NCBI GenBank assembly: GCA_022315425.1
Contig: JAIUPT010000021.1
Span: 558,001-622,000, forward strand
Direction: 5' to 3'
Source of the DNA: Pseudevernia furfuracea
Lineage: Eukaryota; Ascomycota; Lecanoromycetes; Lecanorales; Parmeliaceae
DNA length: 64,000 nucleotides
Position numbers and translations under genes: made by a program. A model generated the notes under the pieces. The model saw nothing but the letters and a program-made list of their open reading frames with translations, had not been told where the DNA came from and ran no database searches. This document shows, piece after piece, positions 34,765-45,921 of this stretch (position 1 is its first letter; every line of letters begins with the position of its first letter).

Positions 34765-36319
34765 GATATGTCTTTCTTGACTATAAGAGAATCAATTAAT
34801 ATCGACTATAAGACGTTAAAAATCACAAATTGCTTCGGCGACGTGACGTTATTTGAGGGCAACTTGAGCCTTTCGCTCCGCCTTTGGACGTGTCTATTAA
34901 GAACTGAGACGACGTGTCGAACAAGGAGAATAAGAACGTGATCACTATTTCACTTTCTAGAAATCTTAATCCCTATTTCGAAGACGTTCTTGAAGCATCC
35001 CAGGGTTTTATAAAAGAAATCTCAGAAAATAAGAATCTATAAGACCCCGAAGTTGACTCGATCACTAAACTTTCGTCTGCGGAGACAATTCAGAAATAAA
35101 TTAACAACGAGAATTCAAATTTGCGAGGCGAGAGACTTCGTCACTCAACAAGACATAATCGAAAAGACTATTAAAAGCTCCACATCAAAGAATTCGCCAA
35201 GATGATCATCGCTCACGCTCTCATGAATAACTATAACGAGTCGTTAATCTATAAGAAAGCTGTCAATGACTTTAAGAGAAAACAATGACTGAAAGCAATG
35301 CAGATTAAATAAGATTCGCTGAAGAGCAATTAGATCTAAAATCTAGTCTTTTCATTATTTAACAATCGCTCGATACTCAGAGATCGCTAAATCTTCAAGA
35401 AGAAGCTCGAAGTTGACGATAAGATCGTCAGATTTAAGACTCGCTGAGTAGTCAAAGAATTTCTTCAACGAGAAGAAATTGACTACAACGAGATCTATTC
35501 TGAAGTGATCAAGTCAACGACTTTCAATATTCTTCTAACACTCGCAGTCAAGTACGACTGAGAAGTAAATCTAGTGAACATTGTAACGACTTTTCTATAT
35601 ATCGATATCAAAGAAAGAATCTATATGAAATAGCTCACTGACTTTATTAAGAATTCTGACAAGATGTGCTTGCTTTTAAAGACCCTATATAATCTTAAGT
35701 AATCACCTCGTAAGTGATACGAGACTCTTTCTGAGTTCTTGCTTAATCTGAGTTTCGTTCGATCTTAATTCGACGTATGTCTTTTTCTGTACAAGACTAA
35801 TTAAGAAATAGTCTTCGTGACTATCTATGTAAATAATATTTAGATCATTAAACTGCGTCCCCTTGTTGACTGAATCAAAAGAAACTTGTACGAACGATTT
35901 AAGATCACGAATCTAGACTTATATATCTATTATCTAAATATGAGAATAAAACGAAATCGTGCTTAGAAAACGATCAAAATTAGTCAGTCAGATTATATTA
36001 AGAATATGTTAAAAGCTCATTAAATGACTAACGCAAATTTATAAAGTATCTCAATGAAGGTCAACGTAAATACGATTCTCTTGAAGACTATAAAGGAGTA
36101 TCAGACTAATTCAGCTGACGTTATCGTCTACAAGTTAGATGTTGATCAGCTGATATATCTTATGATTAAGACGCGTTCGAACATCGTCTATGCTATATGT
36201 AAACTTAGTACATTTAACGTCAACTCAACAGCGATTTACTGAAAGGCCCTTAAGCGAGTTCTTCGATATCTGATCGATACGCGAAACCGCGACATCATTT
36301 ATGAGGGAGCCGAAATCTC

Positions 36320-36517
36320 TGTCGAACTGTGTCTAGGTTATTTTATACATGTTCTAGCGTTCTTTCATATATGTCGACTGCATGTCGACTGCATATCGTA
36401 GTTTGCTTCTATATCGATATTTATAGCATTTCTTTGTTATTTATAAGATCTTATATCTCATGAATCTCATTATAGATCTATATGCTTTCTATCCTTTATT
36501 CACTGTAGTCTATGATA
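36320..36517 (+). repeat. Copia LTR 2, shared by both units
   Basis: A 198-bp LTR that serves as 3' LTR of the truncated unit 1 and 5' LTR of unit 2. The Gag leader of unit 2 follows it exactly as the unit 1 leader follows LTR 1. Confidence 0.88.
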
Positions 36518-39500
36518 GATTATGAGCTCGATTGACATAGAAGATAGAATTTGAATCTTTGCTCTAGGACTAACATTCAGAGCACTCTTTTCAAGCATAT
36601 TTAATTCACTCAGCTCACTCTGTATTCTGCTGATCTAGACGATGTCTGAACAAATCGAACAACAGAACATTAATGAACTGACGTCCCCTTCGAAGCAGCA
36701 ATTAAAGAAAGTCTTGACTGCAATCGAAAAGATCTTTCTATATAAGAATAGATCTTCTGTATTTACATTATTAAGTACAAGCTACATTATTTCAATGCTG
36801 AATAAAGTTAAGAATTGAGATCACTGATATAACTTTATTCTTGACATGTATAAAATAACTGACATCGATGATGTTCTAATCGAACACGATACGATATCTG
36901 TTCAAATGAATAAGAAAATAGATAAGGCATTTAGCGAAAGAATCGTCTATTGAAAGATACTCAATAAGTATATTATCGATAACATTCGTTTCTCGCTGAA
37001 ATTAGAAGAACTAACTCATATCGCTGATATGTCAGATATCTATCAGATGATTCAACGACTCAGAAATCAATATAAATTCAAAGAATATATCTCAAGGGAG
37101 GTTCTGTGGCGTATCATGAGTCGTACGACTCTAAACAACTATAAGAATATGACGGATTGAGTGAAAATCATTAAGAAGATCAAAGTCTCGCTTATGAAGC
37201 TGAATTCGATTATTTCATAATGAATCGTAACGATAACATTCTTATATGATCTCTCATTATTCTATGACTCGTTTATCGAAATCGTTATTAACTTTCGTGA
37301 CAAAGACGTTAACGAAAGATCTCTGAAATCTGACTTTGACGATATGTGCGAGAGGGTTTTGAATAGGGAGCGGAGGTAGAAGGTTTTGATCATTGATCAA
37401 TTCAATTTCAAGGTCTTAAAGGCCGCTGAAAAGGCAAATTCGGCTAACTTCAACGTCAACTTCAATTTCAAGTCGAAGTCTTAAGGAAAAGGCGAAGGCA
37501 AGAGAATCAAGTGTGACGAATATAACTAATTCCATGAAGGAGACTACTGGATAGCTCACTCAGAAAAGACTAATTAGACCTGACGTGACAAAAACAAAGA
37601 TAGGCTGATCGAATTTCAGAAGAAGAAGTCTGAAAAGAAGAACAAGAACAAAGGGAAGAAAAAGGCCTGCTGTGTTATAAACGTCAACATTAAGGACCCT
37701 GACTTTTACTTTGACTCCGCAGTCTTCTTACATTACATATACTTCATAATCTAATATCGCGAAGATTTAATTCTATTGAACGAATAAATTGAGATGAAGA
37801 TCTGTGACGAAGAAATAGTGTATGCAACACATAAAGAAATCATTTAACTGAACACTCTGATTATTAATAACGATGACAACGACGAAGAATATCGTTTGTT
37901 CATTAAGGATGTTCATTTCTGCTTAGAGATGAACATTAATTTGTTATCTCTTGATACTCTGATTCGCAATGAACTCTTCTTCGATGCAGTCAAGAAACGA
38001 CTAATCGTGATTAACGACGATGATGACATCATTATAAAAGATACACTTATCAACACACTATTTAAACTCCGTCTTAGCGATGCTGAGAATATAAAGATCA
38101 AGAATGTGACGAGACATGTGACAATGACGACAAAACGTCTTCACAAGAAGGCCTCAGTCAAATTCTAACATAAGACGCTCGATCACCTAAATTACATCGA
38201 CGTCGTTAGACTTTCAGCAATGATAATAGGAATGAAAGTCGTGGGATCAATCAAGAAGGAGTTCTGTGAGTCATATGCTCTCGTTAAGCAACATAAGACG
38301 TCTAGTAGAGAATTCATGTTAGCAGTGAACGACCTATTTCATCGAATTCATATTGACCTTCTTGGCGGCAAAGATAGTCTTTTATTGACCATTGAAGGCC
38401 TTAAATACGTCTCAACATTGACTAACCAGGACACTCGATATCGCTGGGTGAACTTTCTGAAGATAAAGGATCAAGTACTTTCCGAACTGAAGAACTTCGT
38501 GAAGTACGTTCAGACTTAATTCAATATTATCTCTCGTATTATTCGATTAGATAATGATGAGAAGTATAACTCAGAGGAGGTAAGAAACTAACTGAAGTCT
38601 ATAAGAATTATTTAGAAGTTGACTATATCAGACTATTCAGAGCAAAACGAGCTGAATAAGCGTATCAATGATATACTGCTGATAAGGACTCGTGCTCAAT
38701 TAATTACAGTAGAACTGTCAGCGGCGCTGTGAGCTGAGATCTTTCAAACGATCATATATGTGATAAATAGATCGCTCACCTCAGCACTTGATAAGATTTC
38801 TTATGAGACTCTATATAAAGTCAAATCAAATCTCTCTCGTATGCACCCTTTTGATCTAATGTGTTACGTATACGATTATAAGGCTAAGCAACGAGGAAAG
38901 ATGTCGTCTAAAGAATTTAGATGTGTCTTTCTTAACTATAAGAAAATCAATCAATATCGACTGTGAGACGTCAAAAATTATAAATTGCTTCGGCGACGTA
39001 ACGTTATTTGAAGACAACTTGAGTCTTTCGTCTCGTCTTTAGACGTCTCTATTGAGGACTAAGACGACGTGTCGAACAAGAAGAATAAGAACGTGGTCAC
39101 TATTTCACTTTCTAGAAATCTTAATCTCTATTTCGAAGACGTTCTTGAAGCATCTCAGGGTTTTATAAAAGAAATCTCAGAAAATAAGAATCTATAAGAC
39201 TTCGAAGTTGACTCGATCACTGAACTTTCGTCTGCGGAGGCAATTCAGGAACAAATCAACAACGAGAACTCAAATTTGCGGGGCGAGAGACTTCGTTACT
39301 CAACAAGACATGATCGAAAAGACTATCAAAAGCTCCATATCAAAGAATTCGCCAAGGTGATCATCGCTCACGCCCTTATGAGTGACTATGACGAGTCGCT
39401 GATCTATAAGAAAGCTGTTAATGACCCCGAGAGAGAATAATGACTGAAAGCAATACAGGTCGAATGGAATTCGCTGAAGAGCAATCAGATCTGAAACCTA

Positions 39501-40475
39501 GTGTTTTTATTATTTAACAATCGCTCGATACTCAGAGATCGCTAAATCTTTAAGAAGAAGCTCGAAGTTAACGATAAGATCGTTAGATTTAAGGCTCGCT
39601 AAGTAGTCAAAGAATTTCTTCAACGAAAAGAAATTGACTATAACGAGATCTATTCTGAAGTGATCAAGTCAACGACTTTTAATATCCTTTTAACACTCGC
39701 AGCCAAGTACGACTGAGAAGTAAATCTAGTGAATATTATAACGACTTTTTTATATATCGATGTCAAAGAAAGAATCTATATGAAATAGCTCACTGACTTT
39801 ATTAAGAATTCTAACAAGATGTGCTTGCTTTTAAAGACTCTATATAATCTCAAGTAGTTATCTCGTGAGTGATACGAGACTCTTTTTGAGTTCTTGCTTA
39901 GTCTGAGTTTCGTTCGATCTTAATTCGACGTATGTCTTTTTCTGTATAAGATTAATTAAGAAATAATCTTCGTGACTGTCTATGTGAATAACATTTAGAT
40001 TATTAAACTGCGTTCTCTTGTTGACTGAGTCAAAAGAAACTTATACGAACGATTTAAGATCACGGATCTAGGCTTATACATCTATTATGAGAATATGAGA
40101 ATAAAACGAAATCGTGCTCAGCGAACGATCAAAATCAGTTAGTCAAATCATGTTGAGAATGTGTTAAAAGCTTATCAAATGACTAACGCAAATTCACAAA
40201 GTATCTCAATGAAGGTCAACGCAAATACGACTCTCTTAAAGACTACAAAGAAGTATCAGACTAATTCAGTTAACGTCATCGTCTACAAGTTAGATGTTGA
40301 TTAGCTGATATATCTCATGATCAAAACGCGTTCGAATATCGCCTATACTATATGCAAACTCAGTATATTCAACGTCAACTCAACAACGATTCACTAAAAG
40401 ACCCTCAAGCGAGTTCTTCGGTATCTGATCGATACGCGAAATCGCGATATTATTTATGAGGAAGTCGAAACCTCA

Positions 40476-40964
40476 CTGTGTGAATACACGGATGTTAATT
40501 GGGTCGACGATCAAGACTATGTTAGATCTATAGCGAGTTATGTGTTCACGCTGAATAAGAGAGCAATTAGCTGACGATTTATCAAGCAGAAATTAGTGAC
40601 AAAGAGTATCACTGAGGCGAAATATATGACCTCAGCGGACACTGCCCAGAAGGTCGTCTGGATTCGTTTTCTTATGACTGAATTGGATCAGGATCTAGGC
40701 GGTTCTACGGTGATACACGATGATAATCAGAGCGTTATAGCCCTGGCCAAGAACCCTGTTAATCATCGACGTATCAGGCACATCAACGTCAGCTATCACT
40801 TCGTCAGGGAGTTGATTGTCAATGAAACACTCAAATACAACTATATTTCAACGAAGGAAATGATGGCAGACGGTCTAACGAAGCCTCTGACTCCAGGAAA
40901 GTTCGCTGAGTTCATTGCAATGCTGAGACTCAGTGACTTGAAACTACAGGAAATGGATCAATAA
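40476..40964 (+). pseudogene. Copia RNase H domain, almost unmutated C-terminus of unit 2
   Basis: The end of the copia polyprotein. It reads CEYTDVNWVDDQDYVRSIAS, one stop near 40573, then an open 122-residue stretch (40596-40964). This contains TEAKYMTSADTAQKVVWIR, IHDDNQSVIALAKNPVNHRR and the usual copia end HFVRELIVNETLKYNYI, MMADGLTKPL. The normal copia RNase H active-site surroundings are visible. Unlike everything upstream it has normal codon use. It is the only large copia segment without a second copy in the array. Confidence 0.85.
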
Positions 40965-41021
40965 GAACGATGCAAGCTAGACTTGGATAACCTCAGGTAT
41001 GGCTTGGCTAGCCAGGGGGAG

Positions 41022-41219
41022 TGTCGGACTGTGCCTAGGCCATTCCATACATGTTCTAGCGTTCTTCCATACATGTCGACTGCATGTCGACTGCATGTCG
41101 TAGTTTGCTTCTACACCGATTTTTGTAGCATTTCTTTGTTATCCATGAGGTCTTATACCTCATGGATCCCACCATAGATCTACATGCTTTCTATCCTTCA
41201 TCCACTGTAGCCTATGACA
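41022..41219 (+). repeat. Copia LTR 3
   Basis: A 198-bp LTR, TGTCGGACTG...CTATGACA, the best preserved of the three (GGCCATTCC kept where LTR 1 and 2 have TTATTTC-type changes). The GCATC TSD follows at 41220-41224. Confidence 0.92.
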
Positions 41220-41224
41220 GCATC

Positions 41225-41788
41225 TACAATTGAAATTGAAGGCGTATAAGTAGTACCGATTCCAACCTCGCCGCCCACATCCCAAAAAAAGCATTGTGTG
41301 AACAAAATCATAGTGGCTCAACAAGCAAACTTCCTACTCGAAAAAAGGCACTGGCACCGCAACGCTGACTCTCACTGCGCATTTTGGAGCTCTGGTGAGC
41401 ACGGGATTCTACCCGGACAGTGCTGGGCCCTACGATGCGGAGGGTATAGTTGTGCGCAACATCGTGTTTGTGGTGGCGTTGCTGGCGCGCGGGGGGATGA
41501 GGGGGGGGGAGGAGGAGGAGGCTGTTGATCAGAGAGAACGAGCTGCACAAGGAACACGAGAGGTCGATCGGTAAGGGGGAAATTGAAGGACTGGTAGATT
41601 ACGGTGGTCTTTGGATCACAGCTCGCTTCAATTTATGGGTTTTTTTTTGGATGTGTAAGTGCTTGGATGATGCGAACGTGATTGAGGCAGAAAAATGGGT
41701 GTATGGGTGTAGAGATGGACTCAGCAGGGGTTCTGTTCCTTGACCTATGCCGCCATGCGAAGAAAATCCGAGCCAATGCGACGATTCA
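41225..41788. other. Border region between the transposon block and the gene-bearing DNA
   Basis: No gene recognised. It contains a G/GGA-rich run at about 41489-41523 (long G tract and GGAGGAGGAGGAGG). That run creates overlapping open frames of low-complexity composition on both strands, which I do not regard as genes. Confidence 0.5.
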
Positions 41789-42385
41789 AAGGGCGGTATC
41801 GAGGATGTATGTCAATACTGCAATGAGTGCAAGGACTAAGCTCGCACTGATCCAATGATTTGTTCTCGTTAGATTGACGAGCTTCAGCGGATAGCTCAGA
41901 GAGATGCACATAAGCGACGATATTATCAATAGAAAGTTTGAACAAGTGAGTATCGATAGTGAACACGAGCGCTCGAGGGGTGAATTGATACGTTTCGTCT
42001 CTCTCACTACTATATCAACAGTGAGAACGAAGACTACAAAGACAACGTCGATAACTATTATGCAAGTTTGTTGTCAACTTGATACGGCGCTGTAGCATTC
42101 GTCCTGCGTGAATAGGGACAGGCAGACTTCGTTCAGAGAGAGTACGAGATCGACAAATGACAGTGCAATTGTGACAATTCAGATCGTAGCAACCGTAAGT
42201 AATGTTGTTGATAGAAGGTAGCAAAATGATTTCCACCGTTCAATCTGGAGAATGAGTCGACCAGCGGATTCTCTTTGCGCCTTTCTGCGTATTCTGAAGT
42301 ATGCAACTAATAGAAATCCATACACAAAAAGTAGGCCTCCATAACTGAGGAGATCGACATTGAAGGCCTGCATTCTTTTGACCAC
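41789..42385 (-). pseudogene. Polytopic membrane protein, broken
   Basis: One minus-strand frame from ATG 42385 (MVKRMQAFNVDLLSYGG) runs through to TGA near 41789, interrupted by two in-frame TGA codons (about 42179 and 42075). The translation has about five hydrophobic stretches: GGLLFVYGFLLVAYF, CYLLSTTLLTVATI plus the following IVTIALSFVDLVLSL, CIIVIDVVFVVFVLTVDIVV, FLLIISSLMCISL and WISASLVLALIAVLTYIL. I do not recognise the family. No convincing splice sites remove the two stops, so I read it as a decayed gene; a two-intron gene model remains possible. It is the first gene-like unit next to the RIP block. Confidence 0.4.
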
Positions 42386-42926
42386 CTATCAAAATCGAGG
42401 GCCTTCAATTGAGAGGACCCTCTGAGCAGGAAAAAGCGATGCGCACTCGGATCACGGCTCACGGCTCGGATCAGGAAAAGTGTACTTGTGCGATGTAGGT
42501 GTGAAAAGGATGTGTGAGTAGCTGCGCGACTTGGAAGAAATTGGGATCACAGGGCCTGAGGATTTTGGGCAAAAGGAACTGTGCGGCGAGAGACGTAAAA
42601 AATGTTCCTTCTAACAAGGAGAGTGGGTCCTCTTAAACCCTTCCTCGCTGCTACATTTTGAGCAAGATTGAGGTATAACCGCCAAGAGCAAGCAAAATTT
42701 CTCGGTACCAATCAGATAAGCCAGGCTCTTCCTATCACAAGATGTTGAAAGAAAAAAAACATTGAACGCATGAGGAAATGGGTTCTTCCCACCTAAGACG
42801 ACGATTACTCGAAGAAAGTACGTTGCATAGTAGTTTTCTGGCAGCGCACCTGAACTTTAGGACCAGCCCGCTTAAACTACTCTCCTCAATATGCATGAGG
42901 TAAAAACATGTGGGGCAAATCAGCAC
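42386..42926. other. Intergenic stretch
   Basis: No gene seen. It holds a short imperfect repeat (GGATCACGGCTCACGGCTCGGATCA, in part near 42460) and should include the 3' flank of the PH-CNH gene. Confidence 0.4.
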
Positions 42927-45358
42927 TCAATCCATCATGCCTGGATTAACGACCATCTCGAGGACGAGCTGGAACAACCCATTATCCGGATGCTGCATGC
43001 GAATCATGATGCTGCCCCCTTTGCTATTGGCGCCATCGTCTAGCAACCTGATATTTCTGCCACTTACGACCTGTCTCAAGCGTCCATTCATCGCATTCCG
43101 CACCTCGACAAAGCCACCGTTTGCATCGATTAGCACTAGATATACACTATCCACTAGACATGCCTGTGTTGCGCTCCCTATAAATTCCATGACCAATTCT
43201 CTCGAGACATCGCCGTGCTTATTAACATAGAGAGCTACTTCGTTGAACACGAGTAGGAATTCATCGTCGGAGAGGCGGAACATACCTAACGGGATTAGGT
43301 CACGGATACGTTCCGCAATAGGTCTGATGTTGGGAGCTTTAAGGTCGGGAATAGAGAAGGGAAGCTTTTTGTCGAGCGAGATAACTTCGATACCCCTGGC
43401 CGTAGAGAGAGCGATGGAGGAGCGGAAGAGATTTATAGCATGGGTTTCACCCACTATATAAAACTCGTCGTAGTCCCTGAAGAAATCGCCGCTGGGTTTT
43501 TTGATACCTAGTTTGTTTCGTACGCCTCCTGAGCTGGTGGAGGAGTTCCGGTAGATAGGCTCGAGGACTTTAAAGATGCTACTGAGCCCCTCGCGTTTTT
43601 TATAGAAGACGAGAGTACGATCTTTCATACGGCCAGTAGCGAAGAATCCGACATCGCGAGCACCGGACAATTTCTGGGGCACGTGTCGAGTTAAGTCAGA
43701 GGAGTGGTTCGAGATGCAGATCGTATCGAGGGTGTAGGCTATAAAGCAATTGTCGGAGAGAAGAAGGAAGAGAGAGAATTCCTCAAGAACGGCGATTTGA
43801 GTTATATTGAGACTGGTAATGGTCTAAAGGGTTAAGTGGGTTGAACCAATCTGATTAGGAATGATTGTGAGCTTACTCTTGTCCAAGCTCTCGGGATGCT
43901 GTTCTTAGAGATGTAGACGCCATAGTCCGTTCCTACTACCACCATTGGACCGCCGCCATTGGGATCGAGAAAGGTAGTCGCGCAATTGACAGCTGCTCTA
44001 CAAACCGGTAGGGGTGGGGGCCCTGCGTCCTTATGTTGCTCCTCCAAATCTTGTATAGCGCGGTAGAGTGGTGTACCCTGGATAATGGCACTCTTATCAT
44101 CTCCAGACTTGACATCATCAGTAACCGCAAAGGCAAAAGCTTTATCAGCCACGACTCTTAGACGGAACGGTTCTGCCTTTTGCTTGTATAGCGAAACCGC
44201 ATGCCTTGTTTTTGCCTCGACGATCTTAGTACACCAGTCTTGGCGGTTTTGAGAGGTCGATGCGCCAAGCGTGTAAACCTGATTTCGGCCAAGATGCTTC
44301 AAGCGGAAGGGCCAGAGAAGGGTGGTTTTCGTCGGAGCCTCGGTAGCTGTTGCAACAGCCCCTATGCCATCCCTGGTTGGATCGTCATTGGCGCTTTCCA
44401 GGACAAGGAGTACCATTGGGATAGGGAGCTTCGACACGTCGTACTTTACATCCTTGAACTCTCTGGTTGCATCTCGCACAAACTGAATTTTAGCCAGCAC
44501 CATGTAATGATCGAACAAGATTACATGCGTTTCCACCCAACTAATCCGGCCCTTTCTGAGGAGATCTCCTCGGTATATGACTTCCCTACCGAGGTGGGTA
44601 AGGTTCAAATGGACCCAGTCCATTCCGGGTCGGAGCTGGATTTTCGCCTGAAGCTCGACGAGATCCGCTTTCTTCGATCTGTCCGCCCCACTGGCGTCGG
44701 ACTCTGATTTACCAGTCAGTTCCATAGCAATGTCTTGCCTACAGGTCTGAATAATAGAGATCATATTCTCGAGGTCTTCCGTCTCGTGTTCTCGGCCGAC
44801 CCATTCTCTACTGCTCACAATGTCCAGCTTATAAGCAGATGCCCAGAGTATCTCATGAAGAAGTGAAAACAAGCTCTTCGATTCTCTGACTTGCGCAGTA
44901 GTGAAGAAGGCCGTAAACGAACCAAGGGGATTGTCACCAAAGTGTGTGAGGTAGTACCTGAGGGCATCGAGCAGGTGTCTCAATTCTGAGCTGAGTCTTT
45001 CCTGTTGGTCGTTAAGTTGCGCTAATCTACCCAGATCATCTAAAATCATCACTACTAAGTCAATCATTGTTCCGGTTGCTGTTGAAACAAGCGATCTAAC
45101 ATTTGGAACTTTTGTCGGATCCTCGATTTTCATTGCGCTCCTCACAAAACTTATGAGTAGGGGGTTTGTGGCGTGACCAGTATATTCATTTGGCTGGATG
45201 AAGGGGGCATCATTCTCCGATGCTGCCGGAATGCTTTCTTCCAGGTACCGTAAAGGGTAGATATATTCATGATCCATGTATTCGGCATCGATCAGATCGA
45301 GGCCCTCGTCATGTGGGTCACGATCAGTCTCCGCGTCCACTTTAGAGGTGTTTCCCAA
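42927..45358 (-). CDS. PH-CNH protein of Rho1-GEF (Rom2-type) ancestry
   Basis: Two exons joined across a 53-bp intron (43824-43876; donor GTAAGC, acceptor TTTAG, phase 0). The joined frame passes smoothly through the start of the CNH domain (TSLNITQIAVLEEF). From the first ATG in the open frame (45277) the product is about 765 aa; the frame stays open upstream to about 45525 with no ATG, so the true start may lie in an upstream exon. Residues near 190-390 form the Rom2-type PH domain (AKIQLRPGMDWVHLNLTHLG, DVSKLPIPMVLLVLES, NRQDWCTKIVEAKTRHA). The rest is a CNH domain (TDYGVYISKNSIPRAWTR, FRDYDEFYIVGETHAINLF, PLGMFRLSDDEFLL, VALYVNKHGDVSRE). In Rom2-like proteins a DH (RhoGEF) domain precedes the PH; here the preceding 190 residues are helical but show no DH motif. 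Rom2 activates Rho1 in cell-wall signalling; this protein may have lost exchange activity or be a truncated paralogue. Confidence 0.8.
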
Positions 45359-45921
45359 TGACGCGGGGTCCGGAATATCACTTCGGGGTGGAAGAGCCAG
45401 CTGGAAAAGCGCTAAAAGGTGAACAAGTATGTGTCTCTTTATTCTTCGCTGACTGGTCTCTCTTTCAACTTCAGCTTCGTGGCCATCCTCTTTGCTTTTC
45501 TGTGCCCAAAGTTGTCAGCTTACTTGCCTGGCAAGCTATGATACGAATCTGTTTGAATTTAGAGCAATAAAATCTCAGTGGGACGCCTTGAACGCGTGGG
45601 GTACGGGCAGCCGCCTTAGAGATAGGGAATTACAATGTCGCATTCTTGATAACAAGAAGCCTTCGGGCCAAGAAGCACAGCTGTTCATGGGAGAACTCTG
45701 TACAACAAGTGCTCTAGAGTAATCGCCGTGACAAATGTCAAAGGAACACCTAACCCAACAACAGTACCTTTTACGAAGTCAATGGGACTTCACTACTACC
45801 ACATTTCTGGTGTGATGCTTTGCAGATACAAAAACTAATCGTAATATCAAGAACAGCCAGCTCTGGCGCTATGATAGAGTATGAAGTTTCCGGCGAATGC
45901 TTCCAGGTTCTAAAGAATCGA
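45359..45921. other. Spacer between PH-CNH gene and C2H2 gene
   Basis: Probably the promoter and possibly a 5' exon of the PH-CNH gene. The minus frame of that gene remains open to about 45525, and a good donor-like site (GCAAGTAAGC) lies at about 45525-45535. I could not assemble a convincing upstream exon. Confidence 0.35.

Larger units (their letters stand above)
29392..36517 (+). mobile_element. Ty1/copia unit 1 of a tandem array, 3'-truncated, carrying a nested element
   Basis: LTR 29392-29588, then a RIP-degraded copia body: Gag from about 29712, a CCHC-like knuckle near 30585, protease, and integrase from about 30972 (HKTSSREFMLAVNDSFYRI). The RT-RNase H body extends to 36319. It is interrupted at 32001-34764 by the BIR element. 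The body stops at GCCGAAATCTC and joins directly to the shared middle LTR (36320-36517). It thus lacks about 550 bp of RNase H end and 3' UTR that unit 2 still has. Confidence 0.85.
36320..41219 (+). mobile_element. Ty1/copia unit 2 of the tandem array, full length
   Basis: A 4900-bp copia element with LTRs at 36320-36517 (shared with unit 1) and 41022-41219. In order: Gag from about 36642 (start MSEQIEQQNIN), a CCHC-like knuckle near 37515-37560 (first Cys retained, second read as Tyr), protease, integrase near 38160-38960 (HKTSSREFMLAVNDLFHRI), RT with the YVDD box read as YVNN (about 39980), and RNase H to 40964. Damage is heavy to about 40475, then drops sharply; the RNase H end and the last LTR look nearly undamaged. 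Confidence 0.92.

Noticed and set aside
1..41219. Possibility that the AT-rich block contains centromere or mitochondrial DNA
   Set aside because: Nearly all of it can be assigned to nuclear retrotransposons or a Helitron with RIP-type mutations; no mitochondrial genes were seen.
41298..41557. Three overlapping frames of 61-80 codons on both strands
   Set aside because: Produced by the G/GGA-rich run at 41489-41523; low-complexity Pro or Gly stretches, no family.
44201..44707. 168-codon plus-strand frame
   Set aside because: Antisense to the PH domain of the PH-CNH gene, whose minus-strand reading matches a known family.
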